A stretch of DNA of 64,000 bases from SHZL01 sp963784425 (GTDB lineage Bacteria; Pseudomonadota; Gammaproteobacteria; Xanthomonadales; SZUA-36), in the NCBI GenBank assembly GCA_963784425.1, contig CAWARM010000011.1, forward strand, positions 434,001 through 498,000, in the 5' to 3' direction. The stretch's first letter is position 1, and every line of letters begins with the position of its first letter. This document shows, piece by piece, positions 55,593 through 64,000 of the stretch. A program made the position numbers and the translations under genes. Below the pieces are notes generated by a model that made no database searches, had not been told where the DNA came from, and worked only from the letters and a program-made list of their open reading frames with translations.

Positions 55593-56741
55593 GTGAGTCT
55601 CCGACTTCTGAATGGACATGCCGCGGCCAGCTATCGCTGGATCCGCTCCCGCCTCGATGAAAACGGCCAGTGGCGCCGCTACCCCGAGCGTGACATCAGC
55701 GCCTATTTCAAAGCGCCATGGAGTTTCTTCGCCTCCGGCGACCACCCGGCGGCCGAGCTCAGCCTGGCGCACATCGAACGTGAATACCTGAAGCCGGATG
55801 GTGATATCGCGCATATCACCAATTTCCAGGTGCGCGAACGCCACCCGCTGTATCCCCACGCGCACGTTGCGATTGGCGCGGCACTGCTCGGTCGTGTGGA
55901 TGTTGCCGATCGAATCCTGAGCTTTACTGCCCTTCACCGCCACGCCGGCCTGGAGGCATGGGGCAGCCTCGCCAGCACGGGAACGCCCCCGCATTGCGAT
56001 TCGATCAGTACATCGGTCCTGGGGCTCGCCTGCCTGGAAAGCGGACGCCTGGAGCACGCCTGTGGGGCCGCGCGGTTTTTGGCACGCCTGCTGGACCAGC
56101 AGCCCCGGCCACAAACCGAGTTTCTGACCACGATGCTGGACTCCGGGGAACTTCTGACCGGCGCCCCCGGCGCGGCTCTGCGCAAGGACCAGCGAATTAC
56201 CCTGCAGGCCCGGTTCCAGGCCTGGTGGGGCATTGGATTTCCAGTGGCGTTCCTGGGGCGACTGTTCGAGCAAAGCGGCGACCGGAAGTACCTGGAACTG
56301 GCCCAACGCTACCTCGAACTGCTCGACCGGGCGCCGCAGTCATGGCAAGACCTCGCTGCCGGCAAAGCCGCCTGGGGCTGCGCGGTATTGTACCGGGCCA
56401 CCGGTGATCCGGCCTTCCACAGCCGCGCTTTGCGGGCCGCAAGGGCGCTGGTGTCGCGCATGGCCAGCGACGGAGGCTGGCATGCGTGCATCAATGGAGA
56501 GGGCGGCACCACGAGCGCGCCCACCGCCATGGGCTACGAAGCCAGCACCGAGTTCGCACTGTGGCTGGCACTGGTGGGAGAGGCCGTGGCCAGGCGTGAC
56601 GGGGCCGCATGGCAAGCGCCATCTCACTATGGCGAAGAAGGGCCGGTGACGCGCTCGCTGCGTGAACTGCAGCGCATCTCGCTGCAGCGGATTCGTACCG
56701 CATCGTTTGGCTGGCACCGTGCGATGGCCCACGTGCGATGA
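55593..56741 (+). CDS. Helical-barrel protein of unknown function
   Basis: 382 residues from a GTG; an ATG start is not available. Sequence is helix-rich with repeating aromatic-glycine turns: AYFKAPWSFFASGDHPAAEL, YPHAHVAIGAALLGRVDVAD, AWWGIGFPVAFLGRLFEQSG, KAAWGCAVLYRATGDPAFHS and GGWHACINGEGGTTSAPTAM. These alternate in a way typical of (alpha/alpha)6 barrels such as glycoside hydrolase 88/105 or terpene-cyclase-like folds, but no family could be identified. No signal peptide. It is flanked by intergenic DNA on both sides. Confidence 0.7.
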   Translation: MSLRLLNGHAAASYRWIRSRLDENGQWRRYPERDISAYFKAPWSFFASGDHPAAELSLAHIEREYLKPDGDIAHITNFQVRERHPLYPHAHVAIGAALLGRVDVADRILSFTALHRHAGLEAWGSLASTGTPPHCDSISTSVLGLACLESGRLEHACGAARFLARLLDQQPRPQTEFLTTMLDSGELLTGAPGAALRKDQRITLQARFQAWWGIGFPVAFLGRLFEQSGDRKYLELAQRYLELLDRAPQSWQDLAAGKAAWGCAVLYRATGDPAFHSRALRAARALVSRMASDGGWHACINGEGGTTSAPTAMGYEASTEFALWLALVGEAVARRDGAAWQAPSHYGEEGPVTRSLRELQRISLQRIRTASFGWHRAMAHVR

Positions 56742-56998
56742 TCAGGAAATCACTTGTCCACCTGGTTAAAAAGCAAGAGCTGCGGGAGTGGCCTGAACCG
56801 CGGTCAAGCCTTAAGATCGAGCAGATTGGCCATAAACGCCGCCGGGGCGTATCCTGACATCGACATGATCCTGCTTTTCTGACAATCACATCATTAACTT
56901 GAAACTTGAAGCAATGTTTCCAGACCGGTTCAGGGCCATGTTCACTGTTCCATTGAGTCAATCAAACTCTGAGAAGCTACCACCGGGAGATATTTGTG

Positions 56999-59413
56999 AT
57001 GGCAGCACCAAGGGTATCGACAATGCGAAAACCAGTGAGTCTGTTCAACCCGACCTGCGCTTTAGCGCTGTGTCTTGGCTTCAGCGGGTTTTTTGCTGTG
57101 GAAGCCGCCCCCGCACAGGCTGCCGAGGTGCCCAGAACCGTCACGGTGGATGTGCCAGCCAATACCCCAAAAGAAGACACGGTGTACTTGCAGAGTGGGC
57201 CGTGGGTAATCTGGCCCATGACCCGCGTGGATGAGGACACCTGGACGCTTACCCTGCGTGAGATTGATCTGGTCAACCCGGCCTACGGCTCAGGCGAATC
57301 CTCGCGTGGCCCCGAGTACAATCCAAACTCGAAAAAACTGTTCTATGCATACACCAGGGGGCGTAGTTACATCGGTGCAGAAGCACTGGTTGATGTTTTG
57401 GATGATATGCCCGAACAATTCTTCTGGAGCCGCACCCGGAAGACGGCTTTCATGCCCGGGACGACGCTTCATGATGTGGTAACGCGCTGGCGCTGGCTGC
57501 CGCTCGACGACGTGGCACTTCCGTAACCTATGAGCCGGTGCTGAAGGCATGGAAGCCGCGGATCAAAGGTCAGGAGTTTCAGGCAGGAGTGGATCTCGAC
57601 GACATATGGTCTGATGACATGAAGCCACTGCTGGGCAGTACCGGCCAGGTGGCGAAGCACGTAGCCAATGCCACCTGGGTAGAAATTGCCCCACCGTGGG
57701 ACTACACCCAGGTGGAACCCCTGCCCATCCTCTCCAACCTGAACGAGACGGTTCCTGCCTATCGGAACGAGGAAGACCTGCGCACCCATATCCGCGAGAG
57801 CAAGGCCCGGGGCTTGAAGGTGTTGCTTATGCCGCAAATTTGTTGCAATGCCCCGATTGGACAAACTATGGGGGAAGCCTGGTACCGGCAATGGTATGAC
57901 CAGTATGAAACATTTCTGCTGTACCACGCCCGCATTGCCGCCGAAGAGGGTGTGGATTCGATGTCCATCTATTATGCCGCAGCACACGTCAACGCTCTGC
58001 CCGGCTCCCAGCACGCTTTCCCCTGGTTCGAGCAGCGCTGGCGCGAACTCATGGCCAAGGTACGCGCAGTCTACCATGGTCCCATTGGCTATAATGTGGT
58101 GCTGGACGGGCCAGTCGGTGAGTATGGTCATCGGTGGCCCTATTTTGAAAGCAAGCCTATTCTGGATCTGTTCGACTACATCTACGTGTTGGTCGTGGCA
58201 GGGCTTGCAGAGGGAGATAACGACTCGCAGGCACAGATCACGGCACGGGTGCAGACGCTGTTTGATACCGACCTGCTACCCATCCGTGAGGAGACGGGCA
58301 AACCCATAATCCTCGGGAGCGTGAATTACGGCTCCTACGACGGTGCTGCCAGAAGCGAGCTTGGAGTTTTCGAGGTCGGGCTCGTGGCCTCCTTTCCAGA
58401 GCAGGACAACGTCCTGGTGTACGACCCCATCGAGCAGGCGATGGTCTACCAGGCCATCATGCAGGCCGTGGCGGATCGTCCCTATATCATCGGCGTGTAT
58501 CCGTTCGGGTATTCCTACCTCTCGCTCCCGCTTGCTCCTGACTATAACATCCGCGGCAAAGCGGCGGAGGGAGTGGTGGCAGCCTGGTATGCGCATGCGA
58601 AAGAAGACGTCCCGGCGGAGCTTGAAGCGGGGCATAGTGGCGCCTTCAAGAACCCCTTGCGCACGGGTGAAGGAAGCTATATTGAAATACTGGGCGACGA
58701 CAGGGCCCTGGTCTACACCTTTTCTTACCGCCCGGACGGCACTGGCCCGGCGTGGTTTCTCGGCGTGGGCGACATCGTCGGCGACAGCATCGTCATCGAA
58801 GACTTGCTGCGGCCAACCGGCGCCCGTTTCGGCAGTGGATTCAACAGTGAAGATATCGATTTCAGCCCGGCCGGGGCAATGAGCATCAGCTTCCCCGATT
58901 GCAAGGCGGCGGGCAACGGTGGCAGCGTTGTGTATTCAGGAAGTCCTTCCCTCGGCTATGAATCTCTGCTGACGCGAGCGGTGCGAATCAGTCAAATCAC
59001 TGGCTGTGGCGAGCTCGCAGCGAATAACGCAGGCCTGTCCGGCTCGTTTAAAGACGCGGCGCGCAATGGCGAAGGCATCGTGGTTGAATGGCTTACCAAC
59101 GGGCAGGTACTGGTGATATTTTTCACCTACGACCTGGATGGCAAACCAGTATTGGGTGCTGGGCGTTGCGTCGCCGGATGGCAAGAGCGTAACCATGGAG
59201 GCGCTGTATCCATCCGCCTGGTCGCGTTGGGGCAGCGAGTTCAACCCGGATGAAGTGGAACTGAGCACCTGGGGTGACTTCACCCTGAACTGGTCGAGCT
59301 GCAATGAGCTGACGTTTGCGTACCACTCTGTCCTGCCCGGCTTTGGATCCGCCACCCGCAATTACACCCGCATCACAAACCTGGCAGGTACCAGCTGCCC
59401 CGCGTTCCCATAA
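56999..59413 (+). pseudogene. Secreted TIM-barrel glycoside-hydrolase-like protein with two C-terminal repeat domains, two frameshifts
   Basis: GGGAG 9 nt before the ATG and a signal peptide ending near AAPAQAAE. The barrel (about residues 180-480) includes KHVANATWVEIAPPWDYTQV, GLKVLLMPQICC, YHARIAAEEGVDSMSIYY and KPIILGSVNYGSYDGAA, similar in outline to GH113/GH53-type enzymes, with no certain family. The tail holds two copies of one beta-rich domain: GAFKNPLRTGEGSYIEILGD and SGSFKDAARNGEGIVVEWLT, each ending with a paired-cysteine turn. Shifts lie near 57513 (DDVA-TSVTYEPVLKAWKPR) and 59140 (YDLDG-NQYWVLGVASPDG). Repaired length is about 800 residues. Confidence 0.78.
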
Positions 59414-59588
59414 CCGGCGAGCATCAGTAGCTCACTTTTCAAGCGTTTCGTCGTCCTAAACGATGCCCGGGCCAGGGAGTGACTTTTAGCACTTCAGGAT
59501 CGTGCGTTTGAGGGGTACAACATGCGAGCCTGCTCTCGGCTAAAATTGCGGCCAGAGAAGCGCTTAGCCACACTATTGGGGAATTTAC

Positions 59589-61907
59589 TTGACTCAGATT
59601 GTCCGATCCCATTCCTCGCATTGGGGCGCCTTTGAAGTAACTGTCGACAAGGACGTCGTGACGGGCGTTCGGCCGTTTGCCGGAGATGCTGACCCCTCGC
59701 CGATTCTTGGCAACATCGCCAGTACGGTTCGACACCGTTCCCGGGTTGCCCGGCCCATGGTGCGAACCGGTTGGTTGGAACGCGGTCCCGGTCCCGATGC
59801 CCGGCGCGGTGCCGACCAATACGTGCCCATTTCCTGGGAGGAACTAACTCAACGGCTCTCGGGTGAATTACGCAGGGTCATCGACACCCATGGCAACACA
59901 GCTATTTATGCCGGTTCCTACGGTTGGGCCAGCGCCGGACGCTTCCACCACGCGCAAAGCCAGCTTCACCGGTTTCTCAACCTGCTCGGTGGATACGTTT
60001 CATCCGTCAATAACTACAGTAACGCGGCCGGGGAAGTCATTTTGGACCGCGTCGTCGGCAGCATGCGCGGAACACCCAACTCCCGTTACACCTCCTGGCA
60101 ACAGATTGTCGAGCACACGGATCTGCTCGTCGCCTTTGGCGGCGTGCCGCTGAAGAACTCCGCCGTGAGCCCCGGCGGCCAGAGTTTTCATAATGTTTCG
60201 TCCCATCTCCGCGAAGGCAAAAAGCGCGGCACGGACTACGTTTTCTTCAGTCCTTTGCGCGATGATCTGCCGGATTACGTCCAGGCCCGCTGGCAGCCAC
60301 TGGTGCCTGGAACAGATGTGGCGGTGATGCTGGGCCTGGCCCACACGCTGGTAACGGAAGGTCTGCACGATCGGGCATTCCTGGACCGGTACTGTCACGG
60401 CTTCGACAGGTTTGAGCGCTATCTCCTCGGAACGGATGACGGCCTGGCCAAGAGCGCCGATTGGGCATCCCGGCTCAGCGAAATTCCGGCCGAAGAAATT
60501 CGCGCCCTTGCCCGAAAAATGGTTTCCGGCCGGACCATGATCAACGTGAGCTGGTCGCTGCAGCGCGCGGATCATGGTGAACAACCTGTGTGGATGGGAG
60601 TGACGCTCGCTGCCATGATCGGCCAGATTGGCCTGCCCGGGGGCGGGTTTGGTTTCGGCTACGGTTCCATGGGTTCAATCGGCGAAGGGCAATTGCCTTT
60701 CAGTGTTCCGGTGTTGTCGCAGGGACGAAACCCGGTTGAAGATTTTATCCCGGTTGCCCGGATCGCAGATATGTTGCTCAAACCGGGTCAGCCCTTCGAA
60801 TACAACGGCAGAAAGTTGACCTACCCGGATATCAAACTGGTTTACTGGGCAGGTGGAAATCCCTTCCACCACCACCAGGATCTCTCGCGCTTGCGGCAGG
60901 CATTCGCCAGGGCAGAAACTATCGTGGTGCACGACCCGTTCTGGACTGCGATGGCCAGACACGCCGATATCGTAGTGCCGTCGACCCTTTCATTGGAACG
61001 GGATGATCTCGGGGCGTCTTATTCGGACCCTGTCATGATAGCCATGAAAAAGGCGACGGACCCGTATGAATCAAGTCGCAATGATTTTGCGACCTTTACC
61101 GATCTCGCCCAAGCACTTGGCGTGGAAGAGGCTTTTACTGAAAGACGCACAGCCGACGAGTGGATTCGCCACCTGTATGAAACCTGGCGCACCAAGCTGG
61201 GGCCGCGCGTGCCAGCCATCCCTGACTTCGACTCTTTTTGGCAGGACGGTTACCTGGACCTGCCCTATTGTGACCAGTCAACCGTTGCTTTCAGTTCGTT
61301 CCGCAATGATCCTGATGCCAATCCGCTACGCACGCCAAGTGGCAAAATCGATATATTTTCCGATGCCATCGATCGCTTTGGCTATGACGACTGCCATGGC
61401 CATGCAAAATGGTTCGAGCCCAGGGAGTGGCCGGGGTCCACTGAATTCGCACGGTTTCCCATGCAACTCGTCGCGAACAATCCATCGACCCGTCTGCACA
61501 GCCAGCTTGACGCCGGCGCCTGGAGCCAGGCTTCCAAGATCCACGGGCGGGAGCCGGTGCGGATGAATCCATCGGATGCAGGAGAGCGGGGAATTTCCGA
61601 CGGCGAGGTGGTGAAGCTCTTCAATGAGCGGGGAAGTTGCCTCGCAGGCGTGCGCATCAGCGAAAATGTCCGCCCGGGTGTCATTCAACTCTCGACCGGC
61701 GCCTGGTTCGACCCCCTTGATCCGTCAGACCCAAACTCCATCTGCGTCCATGGCAACCCGAATGTTCTCACTTTCGACCAGGGGACTTCACGTTTGGCGC
61801 AGGGTTGCGCCGGGCAACTTTCACTCGTGCAAGTCGAACGATTTGACGGGGAATTGCCTCCAATCAGAGCCTACGATCCACCGGTTGCTGCTGGAGAACA
61901 GTGTTGA
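59589..61907 (+). CDS. Molybdopterin-dependent S/N-oxide reductase (BisC/TorA-like)
   Basis: 772 residues from TTG with GGGGA 7 nt upstream. DMSO-reductase family features: SSHWGAFEVTVDKDVVTGVR, YAGSYGWASAGRFHHAQSQL, then NNYSNAAGEVIL with Ser144 as molybdenum ligand, LVAFGGVPLKN, WSLQRADHGEQPVWMGVTLA, WAGGNPFHHHQDLSRLRQAF and the guanine-dinucleotide domain at the C-terminus. There is no Tat leader and no iron-sulfur cysteine motif, so it fits cytoplasmic biotin/methionine sulfoxide-type reductases. Exact substrate not determinable. The RND pump genes begin right at its stop codon. Confidence 0.9.
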   Translation: MTQIVRSHSSHWGAFEVTVDKDVVTGVRPFAGDADPSPILGNIASTVRHRSRVARPMVRTGWLERGPGPDARRGADQYVPISWEELTQRLSGELRRVIDTHGNTAIYAGSYGWASAGRFHHAQSQLHRFLNLLGGYVSSVNNYSNAAGEVILDRVVGSMRGTPNSRYTSWQQIVEHTDLLVAFGGVPLKNSAVSPGGQSFHNVSSHLREGKKRGTDYVFFSPLRDDLPDYVQARWQPLVPGTDVAVMLGLAHTLVTEGLHDRAFLDRYCHGFDRFERYLLGTDDGLAKSADWASRLSEIPAEEIRALARKMVSGRTMINVSWSLQRADHGEQPVWMGVTLAAMIGQIGLPGGGFGFGYGSMGSIGEGQLPFSVPVLSQGRNPVEDFIPVARIADMLLKPGQPFEYNGRKLTYPDIKLVYWAGGNPFHHHQDLSRLRQAFARAETIVVHDPFWTAMARHADIVVPSTLSLERDDLGASYSDPVMIAMKKATDPYESSRNDFATFTDLAQALGVEEAFTERRTADEWIRHLYETWRTKLGPRVPAIPDFDSFWQDGYLDLPYCDQSTVAFSSFRNDPDANPLRTPSGKIDIFSDAIDRFGYDDCHGHAKWFEPREWPGSTEFARFPMQLVANNPSTRLHSQLDAGAWSQASKIHGREPVRMNPSDAGERGISDGEVVKLFNERGSCLAGVRISENVRPGVIQLSTGAWFDPLDPSDPNSICVHGNPNVLTFDQGTSRLAQGCAGQLSLVQVERFDGELPPIRAYDPPVAAGEQC

Positions 61908-63055
61908 GTAAACGGATAGTCATGTCGTACAGAAGCCTGGTTGCCTTAAGCCTGGCAACTCTGCTGGCGGCTTGTGGCAGTGGGACTGAACAAGTTGGTG
62001 ATTCCGAAGCCACGGTCCAATCGCAAGCGGCGAAGTCCGCGCTGCCCATGCTCATTACCCCGCAGGACCTGGTCGAGATTTCGACCAGCGAGATCGCATC
62101 CGGGCCGGTCATTTCAGGTTCCCTGCAAGCGCAAAAGCAGGCGGACCTGCGCTCCGAAGTATCGGCCATTGTCATGCAGGTTCTCAAGGATGATGGCGAT
62201 ACCGTGGAAAAAGGCGATTTGCTGGTGCGCCTCGACGACACCGCTTTTCGCCAGTCCTTGAATTCTGCACAAGAAGCGGAGCGGGTAGCCCAACAGAGTT
62301 TTGACCAGGCGGAACGGCAGCTCAGCCGGCTAAAAACCCTGTCCAGTACAGGCGCAGTATCCATTCAGGCGGAGGAAGATGCAGAACTGCGGCGCAGCAC
62401 TGCGCAGAGTGAATTGGCCGGCGCCCGCACCCGCGTTGTGCAGGAGTCACAACAACTTGCGCGCACCGAAGTACGCGCGCCGTTCGCTGGCATAGTCGGT
62501 GGTCGCGAAGTGTCCAGCGGCGATACCGCGCAAATCGGCATGGCCCTGCTCAAAGTCATAGACCCCACCAGCATTCGCTTCGAGGGCTTTATCCCCTCCG
62601 ATCAGATCCGGCTTATTGACATTGGGCAGATCGTGAATTTCCGCGTCAACGGCCAAAGCGACCAGGAATTCGAGGGTCGCATCGAGCGTATCAACCCCAT
62701 GGCTGACCCCAGTACCCGCCAGGTCGGCGTGCAGGTGGCCATCACGGGAAAATACGATCTGACCGTTGGCTTGTTTGCCGAGGGGCGCGTGCAGACCGAA
62801 GTCAAACAAGGCATTTCTGTTCCTGAGTCCAGCCTGGTACGGGAAGGGGACCAGGTGTACGTCTGGCGCATAAAAAACGGAGTGCTCAACAAAATCACCG
62901 TAGTAGCGGGTGATCGCGATACACAATCCGGCGCGTACGCCATTAACAGTGGTCTTACTGACGGCGACCTGGTGTTGCGCCACCCCCTTGGAGCCCTGGT
63001 CGATGGCGCCAGGGTTGAGTTGAAACAAGGTTCCGTGGCCGGGGAGGAGGGCTAG
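61901..63055 (+). CDS. RND efflux periplasmic adaptor (membrane fusion lipoprotein)
   Basis: 384 residues from GTG (GGAG 5 nt upstream, overlapping the previous stop); an ATG at 61922 would give a shorter leader. Lipobox LLAAC near residue 25 predicts a lipid-anchored protein. Barrel-sandwich and hairpin segments: GSLQAQKQADLRSEVSAIVM, EKGDLLVRLDDTAFRQSLNS, SFDQAERQLSRLKTLSSTGA, VRAPFAGIVGGREVSSGDTA; beta-barrel GFIPSDQIRLIDIGQIVNFR. Pairs with the RND pump that starts 6 bp later. Substrate range unknown. No outer-membrane channel gene is in view. Confidence 0.92.
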   Translation: MLSKRIVMSYRSLVALSLATLLAACGSGTEQVGDSEATVQSQAAKSALPMLITPQDLVEISTSEIASGPVISGSLQAQKQADLRSEVSAIVMQVLKDDGDTVEKGDLLVRLDDTAFRQSLNSAQEAERVAQQSFDQAERQLSRLKTLSSTGAVSIQAEEDAELRRSTAQSELAGARTRVVQESQQLARTEVRAPFAGIVGGREVSSGDTAQIGMALLKVIDPTSIRFEGFIPSDQIRLIDIGQIVNFRVNGQSDQEFEGRIERINPMADPSTRQVGVQVAITGKYDLTVGLFAEGRVQTEVKQGISVPESSLVREGDQVYVWRIKNGVLNKITVVAGDRDTQSGAYAINSGLTDGDLVLRHPLGALVDGARVELKQGSVAGEEG

Positions 63056-63060
63056 TCCTC

Positions 63061-64000
63061 ATGGTTTTGTCCGATTTCAGCATCAGGCGACCGGTCGTGG
63101 TCGTAGTTGTCACCCTGGTCTTGATGGGTGCGGGATGGTTGGCACTGGGCAAGCTGCGCGTGAACGAACGCCCCGATATTGCGCCGCCGGTATTGCGCGT
63201 CAGCATTCCCTACCCCGGTGCGTCGCCGGAAACGGTGGAGCGTGAAATCCTGGATCGCCTCGAAAAAGCCATGCGCGGCATTCCCGGCGTAAAAGAACTG
63301 CGGTCATGGGCGAGCGATAGCAGCGGCATGTTCCGTATCGAATTCGAGTTCAACAAGAACCTGATCGAAGCCGCAGATGAAGTCCGTAACGCCATTGCCA
63401 CGGTGCGTTACAAGTTACCCAACGAAATGCGCGAACCGATCATTACTCGCGCCGATCCGGACGCATGGCCGATCATGTCCTTGTCCTTGTCATCGACCAG
63501 CCAAAGCCATGTTGAGTTATCGCGCATGGCGGAAAAAGATATTGCCGACCGCTTGCGCGCCCTGCCTGGTGTTGCCGAAGTTACGGTTTCCGGCAACCTG
63601 GTGCGTGAATTGTCGGTGCTGTTGCGCAGCGAGAAATTGCGCATGCACAACATTTCCGTGGCAGAAGTGGAAAACAGTTTGCGCAGCCAGAACCTGACCG
63701 TTCCCGGCGGCAAATTGGAGGGTTTGCTGGAAGACCACAGCATCAGGCTGATTGGCCGGCTTGCCACACCAGAGGACTTTACCAACATTGTCATCAAACG
63801 CCGCGGCGATGATGTGTTGCGCCTGGGGGATGTAGCTGAAGTGGTGGACGGCACCGCTCCACAGCAGGGCGTCAGCCTGTACAACGGCCAGGTCTCGGTT
63901 GGAATTGGCGTCATTCGCACGCGTGAAGCCAGCACCGTGTCCGTAGCCAAACTGGTCCGGCATGAACTGGATGACCTGCGCAAGCAACTTAAACCGGGCA
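63061..64000 (+). CDS. RND efflux pump inner-membrane transporter, 3' part outside window
   Basis: 313 codons are present. MVLSDFSIRRPVVVVVVTLV is the first transmembrane helix with the RRPV signature, followed by the porter domain NERPDIAPPVLRVSIPYPGA, SPETVEREILDRLEKAMRGI, FRIEFEFNKNLIEAADEVRN, GVAEVTVSGNLVRELSVLLR and DDVLRLGDVAEVVDGTAPQQ. Sequence fits the HAE1/MdtBC-like hydrophobe-amphiphile exporters, driven by protons and acting with the adaptor upstream. It begins 5 bp after the adaptor's stop codon. Total length would be about 1030 residues. Confidence 0.92.
   Translation, partial: MVLSDFSIRRPVVVVVVTLVLMGAGWLALGKLRVNERPDIAPPVLRVSIPYPGASPETVEREILDRLEKAMRGIPGVKELRSWASDSSGMFRIEFEFNKNLIEAADEVRNAIATVRYKLPNEMREPIITRADPDAWPIMSLSLSSTSQSHVELSRMAEKDIADRLRALPGVAEVTVSGNLVRELSVLLRSEKLRMHNISVAEVENSLRSQNLTVPGGKLEGLLEDHSIRLIGRLATPEDFTNIVIKRRGDDVLRLGDVAEVVDGTAPQQGVSLYNGQVSVGIGVIRTREASTVSVAKLVRHELDDLRKQLKPG

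Overview
The window reads as chromosomal DNA of a Gram-negative gammaproteobacterium with oxidative, lipid-degrading metabolism, quite possibly marine. The support is indirect: a YbiT-type ABC-F ATPase very close to the enterobacterial protein, a TonB-dependent receptor, an RND efflux pump, a type IV pilin with a sigma-54-like promoter, an AlkB-type alkane hydroxylase, a long acyl-CoA dehydrogenase, a CaiB/BaiF CoA-transferase, and many exported amidohydrolases. Species cannot be named. No phage, CRISPR array or complete insertion sequence was found.

Layout. 0-9 kb: secreted amidohydrolases, a cupin, a fatty acid hydroxylase flanked by a duplicated promoter-leader, a zinc metallopeptidase, a CoA-transferase, an FAD amine oxidase and an MBL hydrolase. 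9-19 kb: a tiny basic protein, a GcvA-type LysR regulator, an acyl-CoA dehydrogenase, a broken DUF2785 gene, a YtcJ-like amidohydrolase, a sulfotransferase-like protein overlapping recQ, and a secreted aspartoacylase-like enzyme. 19-26.5 kb: a zinc-ribbon protein, tRNA-Arg(TCG) between short direct repeats, a response-regulator/MBL fusion, YbiT, an ABC1 kinase and AlkB. 26.5-43.8 kb: a CRTAC1 protein, small DUF4845 and lysine-rich proteins, a nitroreductase, a phosphatase, an AraC/TonB receptor/amidohydrolase/SDR locus, HutD, an MBL hydrolase, an unknown secreted protein and a folate one-carbon pair; most genes here carry single-base frameshifts. 43.8-46.7 kb: a G+C-rich block with a frameshifted pyruvate phosphate dikinase and its own FNR-type promoter. 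46.8-52.7 kb: a dimethylglycine dehydrogenase-like enzyme, a pilin, glycerol kinase and a lipase. 52.7-54.2 kb: an integron-type attC site with a BrnT/BrnA-like toxin-antitoxin cassette. 54.2-64 kb: an M19 dipeptidase, an unknown helical protein, a secreted TIM-barrel protein with a duplicated C-terminal domain, a molybdopterin reductase, and an RND pump running off the right edge.

How the genes fit together. Lipid breakdown is served by AlkB, the acyl-CoA dehydrogenase, and the monoacylglycerol-lipase-like hydrolase placed directly after glycerol kinase. Folate-linked demethylation is suggested by MTHFR, a GcvT/DmdA-like fragment and the dimethylglycine dehydrogenase homologue. Export and scavenging dominate elsewhere: about half of the enzymes have signal peptides.

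Two cautions. First, the many single-base frameshifts between 26.5 and 46.6 kb, with a few at 12.7, 57.5 and 59.1 kb, look more like consensus errors than decay of so many genes; those genes are listed as pseudogenes but may be intact in the organism. Second, the pyruvate phosphate dikinase block may be a chimeric join and not true neighbouring DNA. The most interesting signals are the integron cassette, the 87-bp promoter duplication around a foreign gene, a family of GGGGTCAGAG hairpin elements, and the REC-MBL fusion.
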